DNA of 64,000 bases from Streptomyces albidoflavus (GCF_000719955.1 NZ_JOII01000003.1:124001-188000), one strand, 5' to 3'. Positions 27,778 to 36,590 are shown, numbered from the stretch's first letter. The notes: a model not told the origin generated them from the letters alone. Made by a program: numbers and translations.

Positions 27778-28584
27778 TCAGCCGGGCTGGCCGGAGGCGG
27801 CCAGTTCGGCGGAGAGCTCCGCCGCCACCTGCTGGAGCACCGGCACGATGGTGGCGACGGCCTCCTCGGTGACGCGCCCCGCCGGGCCCGAGATCGAGAG
27901 GGCGGCAGCTGTGGGGGAGTCGGGGACGGGTACGGCCAGACAGCGGACCCCGACCTCCTGCTCGTTGTCGTCGACCGCGTAGCCGAGCCGTCTGACCTCG
28001 TCCAGGGCGCCGAGGAAGGCGTCCGGCGTGGTCAGCGTCTTCGGGGTGGCGGCCGGCATGCCGGTGCGGGCCAGCAGCGCGCGCACCTCCTCCGGCGGGG
28101 TCCCGGCCAGCAGGGCCTTGCCGACGCCGGTGGAGTGCGGCAGCACCCGGCGGCCGACCTCGGTGAACATCCGCATCGAGTGCTTGGAGGGCACCTGGGC
28201 CACGTAGACCACCTCGTCCCCGTCGAGCAGGGCCATGTTGGCGGTCTCGCCGGTCGCCTCGACCAGGCGGGCCAGGTGCGGCCGGGCCCAGGTGCCGAGC
28301 AGGCGGGAGGCGGACTCGCCGAGGCGGATCAGGCGGGGGCCGAGCGCGTAGCGGCGGTTGGGCTGCTGGCGTACGTAGCCGCAGGCGACGAGGGTGCGCA
28401 TCAGGCGGTGGATGGTCGGCAGCGGCAGGCCGCTGCTGGCCGAGAGTTCGCTCAGGCCGACCTCGCCGCCCGCGTCCGCCATCCGCTCCAGCAGGTCGAA
28501 GGCGCGTTCCAGGGACTGCACGCCGCCGGACGGCCGGGCGGCCGCGCTCTCGGCGGAGGCGTCGGGGGTGCGGGACGTCGGCAC
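27778..28584 (-). CDS. allR: IclR-family regulator, AllR-like
   Basis: The 268-residue protein is an IclR-type repressor. It has a winged helix (VQSLERAFDLLERMADAGGE, then LSELSASSGLPLPTIHRLM) and a C-terminal effector domain (VYVAQVPSKHSMRMFTEVGRR, STGVGKALLAG). It is divergent from the allantoinase gene, the position of AllR in Streptomyces, where it represses allantoin genes and a malate synthase gene and is released by a pathway intermediate. The assignment to AllR rests on this position as well as on the family. The GTG at 28582-28584 follows AAAGGAA. The intergenic region carries several inverted repeats. Confidence 0.8.
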   Translation of the reverse strand: MPTSRTPDASAESAAARPSGGVQSLERAFDLLERMADAGGEVGLSELSASSGLPLPTIHRLMRTLVACGYVRQQPNRRYALGPRLIRLGESASRLLGTWARPHLARLVEATGETANMALLDGDEVVYVAQVPSKHSMRMFTEVGRRVLPHSTGVGKALLAGTPPEEVRALLARTGMPAATPKTLTTPDAFLGALDEVRRLGYAVDDNEQEVGVRCLAVPVPDSPTAAALSISGPAGRVTEEAVATIVPVLQQVAAELSAELAASGQPG

Positions 28585-28682
28585 GTCGCGTTCCTTTCGG
28601 AGCAGGCGGGCAAGGCAGCAGCCTACCCGGCGGGCGGTTCCCGCCTCCGGGACGGCCTGTACGCCGGGCCTTCATCTTCTGT

Positions 28683-28712
28683 TATTCGGAATAGTAATTT
28701 CGCAAAATGAAA
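28683..28712. promoter_or_regulatory. AT-rich divergent control region between allR and allB
   Basis: In a genome above 70% GC, this 30-bp stretch is about two-thirds A+T. It contains the perfect inverted repeat TATTC-G-GAATA (28683-28693) and a TTTC-N7-GAAA repeat (28698-28712). The latter has the same 4-7-4 geometry as the TTCC/GGAA repeat in the aceB promoter. Likely AllR binding and promoter region (inference). Confidence 0.5.
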
Positions 28713-28736
28713 ACGTCCAGCGTATGCGGGTGCCTC

Positions 28737-28790
28737 TTGACGAGGGTGGAGCAGGGCGGCAAAACTCCTTCAACAGATCGTTGAAGGAGT
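28737..28790 (+). promoter_or_regulatory. Candidate allB promoter followed by a perfect 11-bp inverted repeat
   Basis: TTGACG (28737-28742) could be a -35 box, with a weak -10 box CAAAAC (28760-28765) 17 bp away. Immediately after it, ACTCCTTCAAC (28764-28774) is repeated in inverse orientation at 28780-28790 with 5 bases between. The repeat would span the transcription start, 50 bases before the allB GTG. It may be an operator or fold into an RNA hairpin. Confidence 0.5.
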
Positions 28791-28839
28791 GCGTGCAGGC
28801 GCGGTCGGCATGTACGCGGGAAACAGGAGAGGGGCCGGG

Positions 28840-30174
28840 GTGCCGGAACTGGAACGGGTACTGCGTTCGACACGGGTCATCACTCCCAGCGGGACACGGG
28901 CCGCCCAGGTCACCGTGGCCGGCGGGAAGATCGTGGGCGTCCTGCCGCACGACGCGCCGCTGCCCGCCGGGGTGCCCGTCGAGGAACTGGGGGACGCGGC
29001 CCTGCTGCCGGGGCTCGTCGACACCCACGTGCACGTCAACGACCCCGGGCGCACCGACTGGGAAGGGTTCTGGAGCGCCACCCGGGCCGCCGCGGCGGGG
29101 GGCATCACCACCCTGGTCGACATGCCGCTCAACTCGCTGCCGCCCACCACCACCCCGGCCCACCTCAAGGTCAAGCAGGACACCGCCCGGCCGCAGGCCC
29201 ACGTGGACGTCGGCTTCTGGGGCGGCGCGCTCCCCGACAACACCAAGGAGCTGCGTCCGCTGCACGACGCGGGCGTCTTCGGCTTCAAGTGCTTCCTCTC
29301 GCCGTCCGGCGTGGACGAGTTCCCGCCGCTCGACCAGGACCAGCTCGCCGTCGCCCTCGCCGAGATCGCCGGGTTCGACGGGCTGCTCATCGTGCACGCC
29401 GAGGACCCGCACGCCCTCGACGGCGCCCCGCAGCGCCCCGGCCCGCAGTACGCCGACTTCCTCGCCTCCCGGCCCGGCGAGGCCGAGAACCAGGCGATCG
29501 AGAACCTCATCGGGCAGGCCGCGCGGCTCGGCGCCCGCGTCCACGTGCTGCACCTCTCCGCCGCCTCGGCGCTCCCGGCCATCGCCGCCGCCCGCCGCGA
29601 CGGGGTCCGGATCACCGTCGAGTCCTGCCCGCACTTCCTCACCCTCACCGCCGAGGAGGTCCCGGACGGCGCCACCGAGTTCAAGTGCTGCCCGCCCATC
29701 CGTGAGGCGGCCAACCAGGACGTGCTGTGGGCCGCCCTGGCCGACGGCACCATCGACTGCGTCGTCTCCGACCACTCCCCGTCCACCGCCGACCTGAAGA
29801 CCGGTGACTTCGCCACCGCCTGGGGCGGCATCTCCTCGCTCCAGCTCGGCCTCCCGGCCATCTGGACCGAGGCGCGGCGGCGCGGCCACACCCTGGACGA
29901 CGTGGTCCGCTGGATGTCCGAGGCGCCCTCCCGCCTCGCCGGGCTCACCGCCAAGGGGGCCATCGCCCCGGGCAAGGACGCGGACTTCACCGTCCTCGAC
30001 CCGGAGGAGACCTTCACCGTCGACCCCGCCGCCCTCCAGCACCGCAACCGGGTCACCGCCTACGCCGGGAAGACCCTGCACGGCGTGGTCCGCTCCACCT
30101 GGCTGCGCGGCCGGCGCATCCTGCACGAAGGTGAGTACACCGAGCCCTCCGGCTCCCTGCTGGAGCGGAACTGA
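28840..30174 (+). CDS. allB: Allantoinase
   Basis: This 444-residue cytosolic amidohydrolase opens the hydantoin ring of allantoin to give allantoate. The binuclear metal site of the cyclic amidohydrolase family is complete: H63 and H65 (THVHVND), the carboxylated lysine K150 ([11 protein letters not shown]), H186 (VHAED), H238 (VLHLSAA) and D311 (VSDHSP). The segment [20 protein letters not shown] is characteristic of allantoinases rather than dihydropyrimidinases. The GTG at 28840 follows AGGAGAGGGG; an in-frame ATG at 28810 is less likely. It is divergent from the AllR-like gene and is followed by a strong terminator. No allantoicase gene follows. Confidence 0.93.
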   Translation: MPELERVLRSTRVITPSGTRAAQVTVAGGKIVGVLPHDAPLPAGVPVEELGDAALLPGLVDTHVHVNDPGRTDWEGFWSATRAAAAGGITTLVDMPLNSLPPTTTPAHLKVKQDTARPQAHVDVGFWGGALPDNTKELRPLHDAGVFGFKCFLSPSGVDEFPPLDQDQLAVALAEIAGFDGLLIVHAEDPHALDGAPQRPGPQYADFLASRPGEAENQAIENLIGQAARLGARVHVLHLSAASALPAIAAARRDGVRITVESCPHFLTLTAEEVPDGATEFKCCPPIREAANQDVLWAALADGTIDCVVSDHSPSTADLKTGDFATAWGGISSLQLGLPAIWTEARRRGHTLDDVVRWMSEAPSRLAGLTAKGAIAPGKDADFTVLDPEETFTVDPAALQHRNRVTAYAGKTLHGVVRSTWLRGRRILHEGEYTEPSGSLLERN

Positions 30175-30201
30175 CGGCGCGGCACACCCGCGCCGAAGGC
30201 A

Positions 30202-30229
30202 GCCCCACCCCCTGCTCAGGGGGTGGGGC
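30202..30229 (+). terminator. Terminator after allB
   Basis: A perfect 12-bp stem GCCCCACCCCCT (30202-30213) pairs with 30218-30229 around a GCTC loop, 28 bases after the allantoinase stop. Confidence 0.85.
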
Positions 30230-30289
30230 CGCCGCCGTCCGCGCCGGGGGCGCACCACCGGCGGCCCCGGGCGGCGCATCCGGCCCGTT

Positions 30290-30312
30290 CGTTAACAGCC
30301 GGAAAATTAACG
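30290..30312. promoter_or_regulatory. Inverted repeat upstream of the ribonuclease gene
   Basis: CGTTAA (30290-30295) and TTAACG (30307-30312) form a perfect 6-bp inverted repeat with an 11-bp AT-richer centre, 43 bases before the ribonuclease start. Two TTGACN boxes (30317 and 30323) follow it. Possible operator or promoter element. Confidence 0.4.
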
Positions 30313-30354
30313 GTCGTTGACCTTGACGAGCCCCTGTCTACGCGCGTCATCCTT

Positions 30355-30783
30355 ATGCGCATGCGAATCCCCCCACGCTTCGCCACAGCCACCGCCCTCG
30401 CCGCCGCCCTGCTGCTCGGCGGCTCCGCCGCGGCCCAGGCCGTCCCGGCACAGGCCCCCACCGCCCACAGCCTCCGGGCCGCCGTCGCCGTGCAGGCGGT
30501 CGGTGACATCTGCTACTCCGCCCTCCCGGCGCAGGCCCACGACACCCTCGACCTCATCGACGCGGGCGGGCCCTTCCCGTACCCGCAGGACGGCACCGTC
30601 TTCCAGAACCGCGAGGGGCTGCTGCCCTCGCAGTCCACCGGCTACTACCACGAGTACACGGTCAAGACCCCCGGCTCCAGCGACCGCGGCGCCCGCCGCA
30701 TCGTCACCGGCTCGGGTGCCGACGAGGACTACTACACCGCCGACCACTACGCCTCGTTCGACCTGGTCGACCACGGCTGCTGA
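30355..30783 (+). CDS. Secreted guanyl-specific ribonuclease (RNase Sa type)
   Basis: This 142-residue exported protein cleaves RNA after guanosine. An N-terminal signal (about residues 1-29, ending AQA) precedes a 96-residue domain that lines up with RNase Sa throughout. The catalytic residues fall at the same spacing: E100 (YYHEYTV), R111 and R115 (DRGARRI) and H131 (DHYASF). C53 and C142 correspond to the single disulfide of RNase Sa. The ATG at 30355 has no good ribosome binding site; a second ATG six bases on is in the same frame. No barstar-like inhibitor gene is adjacent. A shared terminator separates it from the small gene downstream. Confidence 0.93.
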   Translation: MRMRIPPRFATATALAAALLLGGSAAAQAVPAQAPTAHSLRAAVAVQAVGDICYSALPAQAHDTLDLIDAGGPFPYPQDGTVFQNREGLLPSQSTGYYHEYTVKTPGSSDRGARRIVTGSGADEDYYTADHYASFDLVDHGC

Positions 30784-30829
30784 CCCGTCCGACTCCGGCC
30801 CTGCGCCTCCCCGCGAGGGCCGGCCCCAC

Positions 30830-30860
30830 GGGCCGGCGGTGCCCCACACACCGCCGGCCC
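30830..30860. terminator. Bidirectional terminator
   Basis: GGGCCGGCGGTG (30830-30841) pairs perfectly over 12 bp with 30849-30860, with a 7-nt loop. It sits between the ribonuclease gene and the convergent small membrane protein gene. Confidence 0.8.
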
Positions 30861-30885
30861 GGAGCGTACCCACGGCGGACGCCCC

Positions 30886-31086
30886 CTACTTGGGGCGGCT
30901 CTCCGCCAGCGCGAACAGTGCCAGCGCCAGGACGAGGGCTGCGATGCTCGCGTACACCTCGTAGCCGTCCAGGAAGCCGACGCGGGAGATCAGGCCCACG
31001 TCGAAGCGGTCGGTGAACTCGGTGACCAGTCCCATGGCGCCCTGAAGGAGCAACAGGAAACCGGCGACTTCCAGGGTTTTCCTCAT
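30886..31086 (-). CDS. Small integral membrane protein, 66 residues
   Basis: The short product has two hydrophobic segments (VAGFLLLLQGAMGLV and VYASIAALVLALALFAL) joined by a charged loop containing EFTDRFD. It ends in the basic tail AESRPK. The ATG at 31084-31086 has a GAGG upstream. I do not recognise the family. It is unlikely to be a ribonuclease inhibitor because it is membrane-embedded. Confidence 0.65.
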   Translation of the reverse strand: MRKTLEVAGFLLLLQGAMGLVTEFTDRFDVGLISRVGFLDGYEVYASIAALVLALALFALAESRPK

Positions 31087-31252
31087 GCCGCGATCCTCGC
31101 CCCGCGGACCCCCCACCCACATCGGCCGCGGGGCGGGGTCGCACCCCTCTCCGGTAGGTCACCGGCGGGGGCGACCCCCTTCCAAAGTCGACACCGCGCC
31201 GACGACGGTCCACGGACGGCCCGGACGGCCCGCGTTCCGGCCCGACGATGCG

Positions 31253-31258
31253 TAGATT
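31253..31258 (+). promoter_or_regulatory. -10 box for a leaderless two-component transcript
   Basis: TAGATT lies eight bases before the ATG at 31267, and no ribosome binding site is present. This is the usual arrangement for leaderless transcription in Streptomyces. A -35 box is not clear. Confidence 0.5.
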
Positions 31259-31266
31259 TGCCGACC

Positions 31267-32466
31267 ATGGGCATCCGCGCCGACCACCACCGCACCCCTC
31301 CCGCCCCCGGGCCCGGGGGGAGGCCCGCCCGGCGCGGGCCGCGTGACTGGGCGGCGGACTTCGCCTGCTTCGCGGTCGCCGTGGTGATCGGCCTGACCGG
31401 CCTGGACGTCCTGCGGCAGCATCCCGGGCTCCCCGCCGGGGTCGCCGTCGCCGACCAGGTCGTGGGGGCGCTCGCCTGCGCGGCGGTCTGGGTGCGGCGC
31501 CGGTACCCGCTCGGCTTCGCCGTCGCCACCGCCGTGGTCGCCGTCGTCGCGCAGACCGCCGGGGGCGCCGCCGTCGTCGCCCTCTTCACCCTCGCCGTCC
31601 ACCGGCCCTTCCGGCAGGTCGCCTGGGTCGCCGCCTTCTCGCTGGCGACGGCGCCGCTCACGTTCTGGCTCTATCCCGACCCCACCCTCAACATGCTCGC
31701 CGCCGTCGTCTTCGCCGCCGTGCTGCTCTCCGCCACCGTCGGCTGGGGCATGTACGTCCGCTCCCGCCGCCTGCTCCTGGAGAGCCTGCGCGAACGGGCC
31801 CGGCGCGCCGAGGCCGAGGCCGAGCTGCGGGCCGCGCAGGCCCAGCGGCTCGCCCGGGAGGCCATCGCCCGCGAGATGCACGACGTCCTGGCCCACCGCC
31901 TCACCCTGCTCAGCGTGCACGCCGGGGCACTGGAGTTCCGTCCCGACGCCCCCACCGCCGAGATCGCCCGCGCCGCCGGGGTGATCCGGGACAGCGCCCA
32001 CGACGCCCTGCAGGACCTCCGCGCCATCATCGGCGTACTGCGCACCGGCGACGACACCGACGGCGCCCGCCCGCAGCCCACCCTGGACGCCCTCGGCGAT
32101 CTCCTCGACGAGGCCCGCGAGGGCGGCACCCCGCTCACCCTCGACCGGCGCGTCACCGACCCCGCCGAGGTACCGCCCGCCCTCGGCCGCACCGTCTACC
32201 GGATCGTCCAGGAGTGCCTGACCAACGCCCGCAAACACGCCCCCGGCGCCCCCGTCACCGTCACCCTCACCGGCGGCCCCGGTGAGGGACTGAGCGTCGA
32301 GGTGGCCAACTCCGCCCCCGCCGGGCCCGTCCCGCCCGTACCCGGTTCCGGGCAGGGCCTCATCGGGCTCACCGAACGCGCCGCCCTGGCCGGAGGCCGC
32401 CTCACCCACGGACCCCGCCCGGAGGGCGGCTTCCGGGTCACCGCCTGGCTACCGTGGGCGCCATGA
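31267..32466 (+). CDS. Two-component sensor histidine kinase (NarL/HisKA_3 type)
   Basis: The 399-residue membrane kinase has about five hydrophobic segments between residues 27 and 160, then a coiled-coil (SLRERARRAEAEAELRAAQ) and a HisKA_3 dimerisation helix with the phospho-acceptor H205 in REMHDVLAHRLTLL. The ATPase domain carries the N box (IVQECLTNARKHAP) and G box (GSGQGLIGLTERA). No large extracellular sensor domain is present, so the signal is probably sensed within the membrane. The start is the ATG at 31267. The stop overlaps the start of the response regulator gene (ATGA), so the pair is co-translated. Confidence 0.92.
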   Translation: MGIRADHHRTPPAPGPGGRPARRGPRDWAADFACFAVAVVIGLTGLDVLRQHPGLPAGVAVADQVVGALACAAVWVRRRYPLGFAVATAVVAVVAQTAGGAAVVALFTLAVHRPFRQVAWVAAFSLATAPLTFWLYPDPTLNMLAAVVFAAVLLSATVGWGMYVRSRRLLLESLRERARRAEAEAELRAAQAQRLAREAIAREMHDVLAHRLTLLSVHAGALEFRPDAPTAEIARAAGVIRDSAHDALQDLRAIIGVLRTGDDTDGARPQPTLDALGDLLDEAREGGTPLTLDRRVTDPAEVPPALGRTVYRIVQECLTNARKHAPGAPVTVTLTGGPGEGLSVEVANSAPAGPVPPVPGSGQGLIGLTERAALAGGRLTHGPRPEGGFRVTAWLPWAP

Positions 32467-33167
32467 GCGACACGACCGAGATCACGGTGCTCCTCGTCGA
32501 CGACGACCCGCTGCTGCGGGCCGGCCTCTCCTTCATGCTGGGCGGCGCCGGGGACCTCCGCGTCGTCGGCGAGGCGGGCGACGGCCGGGAGGTGCCCGCC
32601 CTGGTCGAACGGCTCCGGCCGGACGTGGTGCTGATGGACATCCGGATGCCGCACGTCGACGGCCTCACCGCCACCGAACGGCTCCGCGCCCTGCCGGACG
32701 CCCCCGAGGTCGTCCTGCTCACCACCTTCCACGCCGACGAGCAGGTCCTGCGGGCCCTGCGCGCCGGGGCGGCCGGCTTCGTCCTCAAGGACACCCCGCC
32801 CGGCGAGATCGTCGCCGCCGTCCGCCGCGTCGCCGCCGGGGACCCGGTCCTCTCCCCGGCCGTCACCCGGCAGCTCATCGGCCAGGTCGCCGAGGACGGG
32901 GCGCACACCCGCCGCGCCCGCGCCCGCGAACGCCTCGCCACCCTGGCGCCCCGCGAACGCGAGGTGGCCCTCGCCGTCGGACGCGGCGCCTCCAACGCCG
33001 AGATCGCCGCCGAGCTGTACCTCAGCGTCGCCACCGTCAAGGCCCACGTCTCCCGCGTCCTGGCCCGCCTCGGCCTCAACAACCGCGTCCAGATCGCCCT
33101 GCTCACCCACGACGCCGGTCACCCGGCGGCCCCGCCACCGGACGGCCCCGCCACGCCGGGCCGCTGA
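32463..33167 (+). CDS. NarL/LuxR-type response regulator
   Basis: This 234-residue regulator is the partner of the kinase encoded just upstream. The receiver domain has the acidic pocket D13-D14 and the phospho-acceptor D59 in VVLMDIRMPHVDG, with the conserved lysine in FVLKDTPPGE. The C-terminal LuxR-type helix-turn-helix reads LAPREREVALAVGRGASNAE followed by LYLSVATVKAHVSRVLARLG. A proline-rich tail ends the protein. The ATG overlaps the kinase stop. Target genes cannot be told from the sequence. Confidence 0.92.
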   Translation: MSDTTEITVLLVDDDPLLRAGLSFMLGGAGDLRVVGEAGDGREVPALVERLRPDVVLMDIRMPHVDGLTATERLRALPDAPEVVLLTTFHADEQVLRALRAGAAGFVLKDTPPGEIVAAVRRVAAGDPVLSPAVTRQLIGQVAEDGAHTRRARARERLATLAPREREVALAVGRGASNAEIAAELYLSVATVKAHVSRVLARLGLNNRVQIALLTHDAGHPAAPPPDGPATPGR

Positions 33168-33302
33168 GCCCGCTCCGCGGGCCGGGGTGCGGCCTTCCGC
33201 CCGGCTCAGGGCGCTGGGAGTGCGCGATCCGGACACCGCCTCGACACTTCGGATGCGGAAGAGTCCTTCTCGCCGTGACGACGTGATCTTGAGGAGCTGA
33301 AG

Positions 33303-34148
33303 ATGGCCGGGAATCCTGATGCGGCGCACCCCCGGGTGGTGGACCGCTCCACCTTCGAGCAGCACCTGGAGAGGCTCCGGATGAGGGAGAAGGCCCATAC
33401 CCGCGAAGGCGACGCGATCGCCGCCGCGCGCCGGAGGCTGCCGATGGTGGAGGTGGCCGGGGACAGCCCGATTCTCGGGCCAAACGGCCCCACCACTCTT
33501 CTGGACGCCTTCGAGGGCAGGCGCCAGCTCATCGCGTACTACTTCATGTGGTGGCCCGGCCGGCCCGCTGCCGACCAGTGCGAAGGCTGCACGTGGGTGG
33601 TGAGCCAGGTGGGTGAACTGGCCTACCTGCATTCCCGCGACATCACCTTCGCGGTCTTCTCGCAGGGGCGTAACACCGCCTACGGCTTCGCGGACGCCCA
33701 GGAGTCGTACGAGGAGAGCGTGAAGTATCGGGACTTCATGGGCTGGTCCGTGCCGTGGTACTCCGCCCAGCCCGCGCTCGGCTCACTCCTCGTCGGACGC
33801 GAGCCCGGGCTGTTCCACCTCGTGTGCTACCTGCGCGAGGGCGACCGGGTGTTCGAGACGTACTGGACCAAGCGACGCGGCGCCGAAGTCGTGGACCACA
33901 GCTACGCCCTCATGGACCTCACGGCCTTCGGACGCCAGGAGGCATGGGAGGACTCACCCGCCCACTGGCCACGCCTGACCCAGGCCACCCGCACGCTGAG
34001 CGGCGCCCCCGACTGGACCCCCCTGGAGCAGCCCTCCGGCGGACGCCCCACCGCACAGTGGCCACGCCTCGACGCCCACCACTGCGACGACCTCGGCACG
34101 TCCCCCTCCGGCCCGGCCCGGCCGGGCGAGCCAGGGCACTGCCACTGA
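33303..34148 (+). CDS. DUF899-family thioredoxin-like protein
   Basis: The 281-residue soluble protein belongs to the DUF899 family, whose fold resembles thioredoxin. Typical parts are the N-terminal REKAHTREGDAIAAARRRLP, the segment LIAYYFMWWPGRPAADQCEGCTW with a Cys-x-x-Cys pair, and the C-terminal GRQEAWEDSPAHWPR. The two cysteines (CEGC) suggest a redox role, but no activity is established for the family. The ATG at 33303 follows a good GAGGAG. It stands alone downstream of the two-component genes. Confidence 0.8.
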   Translation: MAGNPDAAHPRVVDRSTFEQHLERLRMREKAHTREGDAIAAARRRLPMVEVAGDSPILGPNGPTTLLDAFEGRRQLIAYYFMWWPGRPAADQCEGCTWVVSQVGELAYLHSRDITFAVFSQGRNTAYGFADAQESYEESVKYRDFMGWSVPWYSAQPALGSLLVGREPGLFHLVCYLREGDRVFETYWTKRRGAEVVDHSYALMDLTAFGRQEAWEDSPAHWPRLTQATRTLSGAPDWTPLEQPSGGRPTAQWPRLDAHHCDDLGTSPSGPARPGEPGHCH

Positions 34149-34325
34149 CGATCGGCGCGGGCGGTCGCCCGACCTGCCGCGAAAGCGGGCCGCGAGGGGA
34201 CGCCTTCGCAGGAGACGCGCCGGGACCCCCTGGGCGCGCGCCGCCAACCCGCTTCCTGCGTAGGGTGGTTGAGCTGGTGAAGTGCCAGGAGGTACCTGAC
34301 GCGGCGCCGGCCCGAAGGGGGAACC

Positions 34326-35510
34326 ATGACCGACGTCGTCGACCTCGCCGCCTACGGTGAGAGGTTCACCGCCGACCCGTACCCGGTCTACGCCGAACTC
34401 CGTGAACGCGGGCCCGTCCACCGCGTCCGCCTGCCCAGGGCGGACGGGCCCGTCGAGGCGTGGCTGGTCGTCGGCTACGAGGAGGCCCGCGAGGCCCTCG
34501 CCGATCCGCGCCTGTCCAAGGACCCGACCACCCTGGGCATCACGATCCCCGAGGGCGAACTCATCGGCCGCCACATGCTCGTCGCCGACCCGCCCGAGCA
34601 CACCCGGCTGCGGCGGCTCGTCGCCCGCGAGTTCACCGCCCGCCGGGTGCAGGCGCTCGCCCCGCTCGTGCAGCGGATCACCGACGAACTCCTCGACGCC
34701 ATGGTGCCGCTCGGGCGCGCCGACCTCGTGCAGTCCTTCGCCTTCCCGCTGCCGCTCACCGTCATCAGCGAACTCCTCGGCGTCCCCGTCGCCGACCGGG
34801 CCGCCTTCCGCCGCATGTCCGGCGAGGTCGTCGCCCCCTCCGGAAAGGTCCCGCCCGAGGCCAACCTCGCCGAACTCGGCACCTTCCTCGACGCGCTGAT
34901 CGAGGAGAAGCGCCGCTCGGGGACGACCGGCGACCTCGTCGGCGACCTCATCCGCACCGCCGACGACGAGGGCGACCAGCTCAGCTCCAGCGAACTGCGC
35001 GCCATGGCCTACCTGCTGCTCATCGCCGGCCACGAGACCACCGTCAACCTCATCGCCAGCGGCGTCCACACCCTGCTCCGCCACCCCGACCAGCTCGCCG
35101 CCCTGCGCGCCGACCCCACCCTGACCGAGGGCGCCGTCGAGGAGATCCTGCGGTACGAGGGGCCCATCGAGACGGCCACCTGGCGGCACACCGCCGAAGA
35201 GGTGGAGTTCGGCGGCGTCCGCATGGGCAAGAACGAGCCCGTCCTGGTCAGCCTCGCCTCGGCCGGCCACGACCCGGCCCGCTTCCCCGACCCCGAGCGC
35301 TTCGACATCCGCCGCCGGACCCAGGGACACCTCGCCTTCGGCCACGGCCTGCACTTCTGCCTGGGCGCGCCGCTCGCCCGCCTGGAGGGCCGGATCGCCC
35401 TCACCTCCCTGCTGGCGCGCTGCCCGGAACTGGCCGCCGACGGCGAACCCTCCGGCTGGGCACCCGGGCTGCTCATCCGCGGCGTACAGGACCTGCCCCT
35501 GCGCTGGTGA
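34326..35510 (+). CDS. Cytochrome P450
   Basis: This 394-residue soluble monooxygenase has the bacterial class I P450 layout. The oxygen-activating I-helix motif is AGHETT (234-239), the K-helix ExxR pair is E273/R276 (EEILRYEGP), and the heme-ligating cysteine is C345 in FGHGLHFCLGAPLAR. The N-terminal ADPYPVYAELRERGPVHRV and LVADPPEHTRLRRLV stretches are typical of the CYP105/CYP107-type enzymes of Streptomyces. No ferredoxin or biosynthetic genes are adjacent, so the substrate is unknown. The ATG at 34326 follows AAGGGGG. A strong terminator follows. Confidence 0.93.
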   Translation: MTDVVDLAAYGERFTADPYPVYAELRERGPVHRVRLPRADGPVEAWLVVGYEEAREALADPRLSKDPTTLGITIPEGELIGRHMLVADPPEHTRLRRLVAREFTARRVQALAPLVQRITDELLDAMVPLGRADLVQSFAFPLPLTVISELLGVPVADRAAFRRMSGEVVAPSGKVPPEANLAELGTFLDALIEEKRRSGTTGDLVGDLIRTADDEGDQLSSSELRAMAYLLLIAGHETTVNLIASGVHTLLRHPDQLAALRADPTLTEGAVEEILRYEGPIETATWRHTAEEVEFGGVRMGKNEPVLVSLASAGHDPARFPDPERFDIRRRTQGHLAFGHGLHFCLGAPLARLEGRIALTSLLARCPELAADGEPSGWAPGLLIRGVQDLPLRW

Positions 35511-35515
35511 GGCAC

Positions 35516-35541
35516 CGGGCCCCGGCACGCGCCGGGGCCCG
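35516..35541. terminator. Bidirectional terminator between P450 and dehydrogenase genes
   Basis: CGGGCCCCGGC (35516-35526) pairs perfectly with 35531-35541 around the loop ACGC. It lies between two converging genes. Confidence 0.8.
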
Positions 35542-35550
35542 TGACCCGGC

Positions 35551-36555
35551 TCAGCCGCCCGGGATCTCCGCCAGCGGCACCGGCCGCCGCTCCCGCCGGG
35601 ACACCTCGCACGCCTCGGCGATCCTGAGGGCCGCCAGCGCCTCGCGGCCGTCGCAGGGGTTGGCCAGTTCGCCCCGGGCCACCGCGAGGAAGGCGTCCAG
35701 CTCCGCCGCGTACGCCGGGGCGAACCGCTCCAGGAAGCCGGGCCACGGGTCCTGCGGAGCCGCCGGACCGCCCGGCTCCGCCGAGGTCAGCGGCGCCCGG
35801 GCGTCCAGCCCCACCGTCAGCTGGCCCGCCTCGCCCGCCAGCTCCATGCGCACGTCGTACCCGGCGCCGTTGCACCGCGTCGCGGTCGCCGTCACCAGGG
35901 TGCCGTCCTCCAGGGTGAGCAGGGCCGCCGCGGTGTCCACGTCGCCCGCCTCCCGGAACATCGCGGGACCCGCGTCCGACCCCGTCGCGTACACCTCGGT
36001 GACCTCGCGCCCCGTCACCCAGCGGACCATGTCGAAGTCGTGGACCAGGCAGTCGCGGAACAGGCCGCCGGAGAGCGGGACGTAGGCGGGCGGCGGGGGA
36101 GCGGGGTCCGAGGAGAGGGCGCGGACGGTGTGCAGGCGGCCGAGCGCGCCCGAGCGGACCGCGCGCCTGGCCGCCGCGTAACCGGCGTCGAAGCGCCGCT
36201 GGAAGCCGAGTTGGAGGAGCGTGCCCGCCGCCTCCACCTCCGCGAGCGCCGCCAGCGTCCCCGGCAGGTCCACCGCGACGGGCTTCTCGCAGAAGACCGG
36301 CAGTCCGGCCCGCGCGGCGCGGGCGATCAGCGGGGCGTGCGCCGCCGTCGCCGCCGTCACCACCAGCGCCTCGGGTCCCGCAGCGAAGAGCGCGTCCACG
36401 TCGGCGGCCGTCTCGGCCCCGGTACGGGCGGCCAGCGCCGCCGCCCGCTCCGGGTCCGCGTCCGCCACCACCAACGACGACACCTTCGGATGTGCCGCGA
36501 GCGTCCGGGCGTGGGCCGAGCCGATCCGGCCGGTTCCGGCGAGTGCGATCCTCAT
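35551..36555 (-). CDS. Gfo/Idh/MocA oxidoreductase, inositol 2-dehydrogenase-like
   Basis: This 334-residue NAD(P)-dependent dehydrogenase oxidises a hydroxyl of a sugar or cyclitol. The Rossmann motif GTGRIGSAHARTLA is at the N terminus, followed by the family's EKPVAVDL motif that carries the catalytic lysine. The segment GGLFRDCLVHDFDMVRWV has the Asp/His pair of inositol 2-dehydrogenases. myo-Inositol is the likeliest substrate. The ATG at 36553-36555 is weakly preceded by GGG. It is divergent from a GntR regulator with a perfect palindrome between them. Confidence 0.85.
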   Translation of the reverse strand: MRIALAGTGRIGSAHARTLAAHPKVSSLVVADADPERAAALAARTGAETAADVDALFAAGPEALVVTAATAAHAPLIARAARAGLPVFCEKPVAVDLPGTLAALAEVEAAGTLLQLGFQRRFDAGYAAARRAVRSGALGRLHTVRALSSDPAPPPPAYVPLSGGLFRDCLVHDFDMVRWVTGREVTEVYATGSDAGPAMFREAGDVDTAAALLTLEDGTLVTATATRCNGAGYDVRMELAGEAGQLTVGLDARAPLTSAEPGGPAAPQDPWPGFLERFAPAYAAELDAFLAVARGELANPCDGREALAALRIAEACEVSRRERRPVPLAEIPGG

Positions 36556-36590
36556 GGACCCAACGTGCAGGGCCCCACCGGTCCCGTCAA

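Noticed and set aside
28764..28790. Transcription terminator or riboswitch before allB
   Set aside because: The stem is only moderately GC-rich, lies between the regulator and allB starts, and shows no second alternative fold. An operator or start-site repeat is more likely.
30886..31086. Barstar-like inhibitor for the adjacent ribonuclease
   Set aside because: The product is a two-helix membrane protein without barstar features, and it is on the opposite strand behind a bidirectional terminator.
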